From NCBI RefSeq assembly GCF_038404745.2, contig NZ_JAYKTT020000044.1:120469-184468 (forward strand): a stretch of DNA of 64,000 nt. The letters are read 5' to 3'. The notes beneath the pieces were generated by a model. The model did not search any database. It saw nothing but the letters and a program-made list of their open reading frames with translations, and had not been told where the DNA came from. Source of the DNA: Chlorogloeopsis sp038404745. GTDB taxonomy: Bacteria; Cyanobacteriota; Cyanobacteriia; Cyanobacteriales; Nostocaceae. Shown piece after piece: positions 62,332-64,000 of the stretch (positions are counted from its first letter, which is position 1; the number at the start of each line of letters is the position of its first letter). The position numbers and the translations under genes were made by a program.

Positions 62332-62490
62332 ATGGCATCTGAAATATCAGAGATTCGGTGGATGATAGAGCGTGGCAATATTATTGATGTCATTGTTGGT
62401 ATTGCCAATGCAATGGATAATCAAGATTGGCAGAAACTCCGAAAATATTTAGCAGACAAAATTTATATTGACTATTCGTGCGACTCATGA
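62332..62490 (+). pseudogene. SnoaL/NTF2-like fragment, truncated
   Basis: A 52-codon frame includes DVIVGIANAMDNQDWQKLRKYL and KIYIDYS, which resemble the first helices and strand of SnoaL-type NTF2 folds (about 130-150 residues). It then runs to a stop at once. It is a remnant, or a short protein is possible. The family call rests on a short stretch only. Confidence 0.4.
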
Positions 62491-62537
62491 CTATTTGGTT
62501 TTTAGCAAGGGAACAGCACCATTAGGGAGAAGCTGAA

Positions 62538-64000
62538 GTGATACGACGTGATCGCCGTTCTTTAATCAAAAGCCCTCGTTCATCTCAATCGTTCCAACGT
62601 GCTGCGGATGCACCCAAGCTACCAGCGACTTCATTCAGGTTTATTTGCTATTTTGTCAATCAATTTCGTTGGTGGTATATAGCAATTGTGATTTTGGAGG
62701 TGATGCACGCGACTTGTGGCATTATGTTGCCCTATGCCATTGGCGAGATTATCCGCAACGTAACACAATCGACGGGTGATAGCAAGCCCACTCTTGATGC
62801 TATTACCCAACCCTTGATGCTGTTTACCGCCTTGAGTGTGGGTGAAGTGGTATTTGGGCGATCGTCAGGACTATTGTTGACTATTCTCCATCCTATCCAC
62901 CGACAGCATATCATTCGCTCCCTATATGCCTACTTACAACAACATTCCCATCGCTACTTGAGTAGTAGTTTTGCTGGAGCTTTGGCACAGCGCATCAGCG
63001 AAGCCGCTTTTGGTGTTACCCAGACGATGCAAATGCTGATTTCTGAATTTATGTCAGTAATCATCGTCTATATAGTCGCTACAGTTTTACTGTATCGTAC
63101 CTATCCGCCTCTAGCCTTGCTTGTGGGAGTATGGGCAGTTCTGTTTATCAGTATTTCCTTCTGGCTAGCAACTCGCTGCCGAATTTATTCCCGCAAAGCC
63201 GCAGCAGCCAGAAGTGAGACAGCTGGCATCATCGTAGATGCAGTTACAAATCTTACTAGTAGTCGGCTGTTTGCGCGTCTGGGTTTTGAACGACGGTATT
63301 TAAATGAGCGATTAAGGCGCGAACTTAAGGAAGTAAGAAAGTCTAACTGGTACTCGGAGCGAATTCGCTGGTTTCAGTTTATCTCGGCAGCAATTTTGAA
63401 AATAGGTACTCTTTATTACTCGCTTTCTCTGTGGAGTCAAGGAGCGATCGCTGCTGCTGACTTTGTGGTAGCAACTAGTTTATCGTTGTTAATTATCAGT
63501 GAAGCCCGGAATTTAAGTAGACGGTTTCTAGAAATATTTGAACACATCGGTAATATTGCCAATGGAGTTTACACTATTGTTCAACCCCACGAGTTAATTG
63601 ATCGAGATAGCGCGATCGCTCACCCAATCAGTAAAGGCAGAATTGAATTTCGGCAAGTAAATTTTAATTATTCTTCTGAGAAAAAAGTCTTTCAAAATCT
63701 TTCTGTTACCATCCAACCAGGTCAGCGCGTCGGATTGGTAGGCTTTTCTGGTTCTGGAAAATCTACTTTTGTCAATTTGATTTTGCGTCTGTTCGATCCC
63801 CAATCCGGACAGATTCTCATTGATGGGATGGATATTCGAGACATGACTCAAGATGCCCTCCACGCCCAGATCAGCTTGATTCCCCAAGATCCATCTTTAT
63901 TCCATCGCACGTTACTGGAAAATATTCGTTATGGACGACTGGAAGCAACCGATGAGGAAGTGATGGAAGCAGCACGCAAAGCCTATGCTCACGATTTTAT
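62538..64000 (+). CDS. ABC exporter, fused membrane and ATPase domains, 3' end cut by window edge
   Basis: The frame starts at GTG 62538 (GGGAGA 9-14 bases upstream) and runs off the right edge after 487 codons. A polar N-terminus (about 40 residues) precedes an exporter membrane domain with about six spans (FRWWYIAIVILEV near 45 to the SLSLLIISEARN region near 315). The ATPase part follows from about 355, with Walker A GFSGSGKST near 402. The layout is MsbA/LmrA-like, and such exporters move lipids, peptides or drugs. Walker B and the signature motif lie beyond the window. Confidence 0.87.
   Translation, partial: MIRRDRRSLIKSPRSSQSFQRAADAPKLPATSFRFICYFVNQFRWWYIAIVILEVMHATCGIMLPYAIGEIIRNVTQSTGDSKPTLDAITQPLMLFTALSVGEVVFGRSSGLLLTILHPIHRQHIIRSLYAYLQQHSHRYLSSSFAGALAQRISEAAFGVTQTMQMLISEFMSVIIVYIVATVLLYRTYPPLALLVGVWAVLFISISFWLATRCRIYSRKAAAARSETAGIIVDAVTNLTSSRLFARLGFERRYLNERLRRELKEVRKSNWYSERIRWFQFISAAILKIGTLYYSLSLWSQGAIAAADFVVATSLSLLIISEARNLSRRFLEIFEHIGNIANGVYTIVQPHELIDRDSAIAHPISKGRIEFRQVNFNYSSEKKVFQNLSVTIQPGQRVGLVGFSGSGKSTFVNLILRLFDPQSGQILIDGMDIRDMTQDALHAQISLIPQDPSLFHRTLLENIRYGRLEATDEEVMEAARKAYAHDF

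Overview
The window looks like the chromosome of a filamentous, heterocyst-forming-type cyanobacterium (Nostocales-like). It is AT-rich, the octamer GCGATCGC (HIP1) recurs throughout, and many proteins are of cyanobacterial type. Genus and species cannot be fixed from the sequence. No rRNA, tRNA or CRISPR array was seen.

Region 1 (1-16.5 kb) is rich in membrane transport and stress genes. It holds five CadD-type (LysE superfamily) transporter paralogues, a TerC protein in a tight operon with an SPFH/prohibitin protein and a CadD protein, a second SPFH protein, three TauE/SafE anion exporters (one beside a DUF1634 partner), a LysR regulator, a PAP2 phosphatase and several small secreted proteins. 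Region 2 (16.5-26 kb) is mixed: a DOPA-dioxygenase-family protein, CutA, a ComB-like/VOC/VOC/GNAT/MFS minus-strand cluster, a Tat-exported vanadium haloperoxidase, GTP cyclohydrolase I and several decaying genes (a frameshifted VOC gene, a broken dienelactone hydrolase, a TPR/aldo-keto-reductase mosaic).

Region 3 (26-62 kb) is a large organosulfur acquisition island. It has one complete sulfonate-type ABC importer (SsuABC-like) and five SsuA-like binding proteins in all, one of them without a signal peptide. There is an operon running from a binding protein through an AsfA/AprA-like flavoprotein to an AsfB-like 2x[4Fe-4S] ferredoxin, with VOC, methyltransferase and two GNAT genes between. A second operon encodes a binding protein, an SsuD-like monooxygenase, a cysteine-dioxygenase-like cupin, a class II aldolase, another binding protein and a DszC/SfnB-like flavin oxidoreductase. 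MetNI follows with three MetQ lipoproteins, then an SfnG-like monooxygenase with a 54-residue downstream gene. On the plus strand lies an apparent catabolic operon (NtaA/DszA-type monooxygenase, amidohydrolase, GC-rich flavoprotein, two hydrolases, aldo/keto reductase, GNAT). The window ends inside an ABC exporter gene.

The most interesting observation is a 26-bp dyad, TAC-rich arm (TACGGTAAAT type), 6-bp spacer (often TGATAG or CTATCA), inverted arm (ATTTACCGTA type). I find it at twelve intergenic positions, in front of the LysR gene, TauE/PAP2, a small membrane protein, cutA, the haloperoxidase, the FolE-side locus and the sulfonate-utilisation operons. It probably marks an undescribed regulon, plausibly sulfur- or stress-linked, that ties these regions together.
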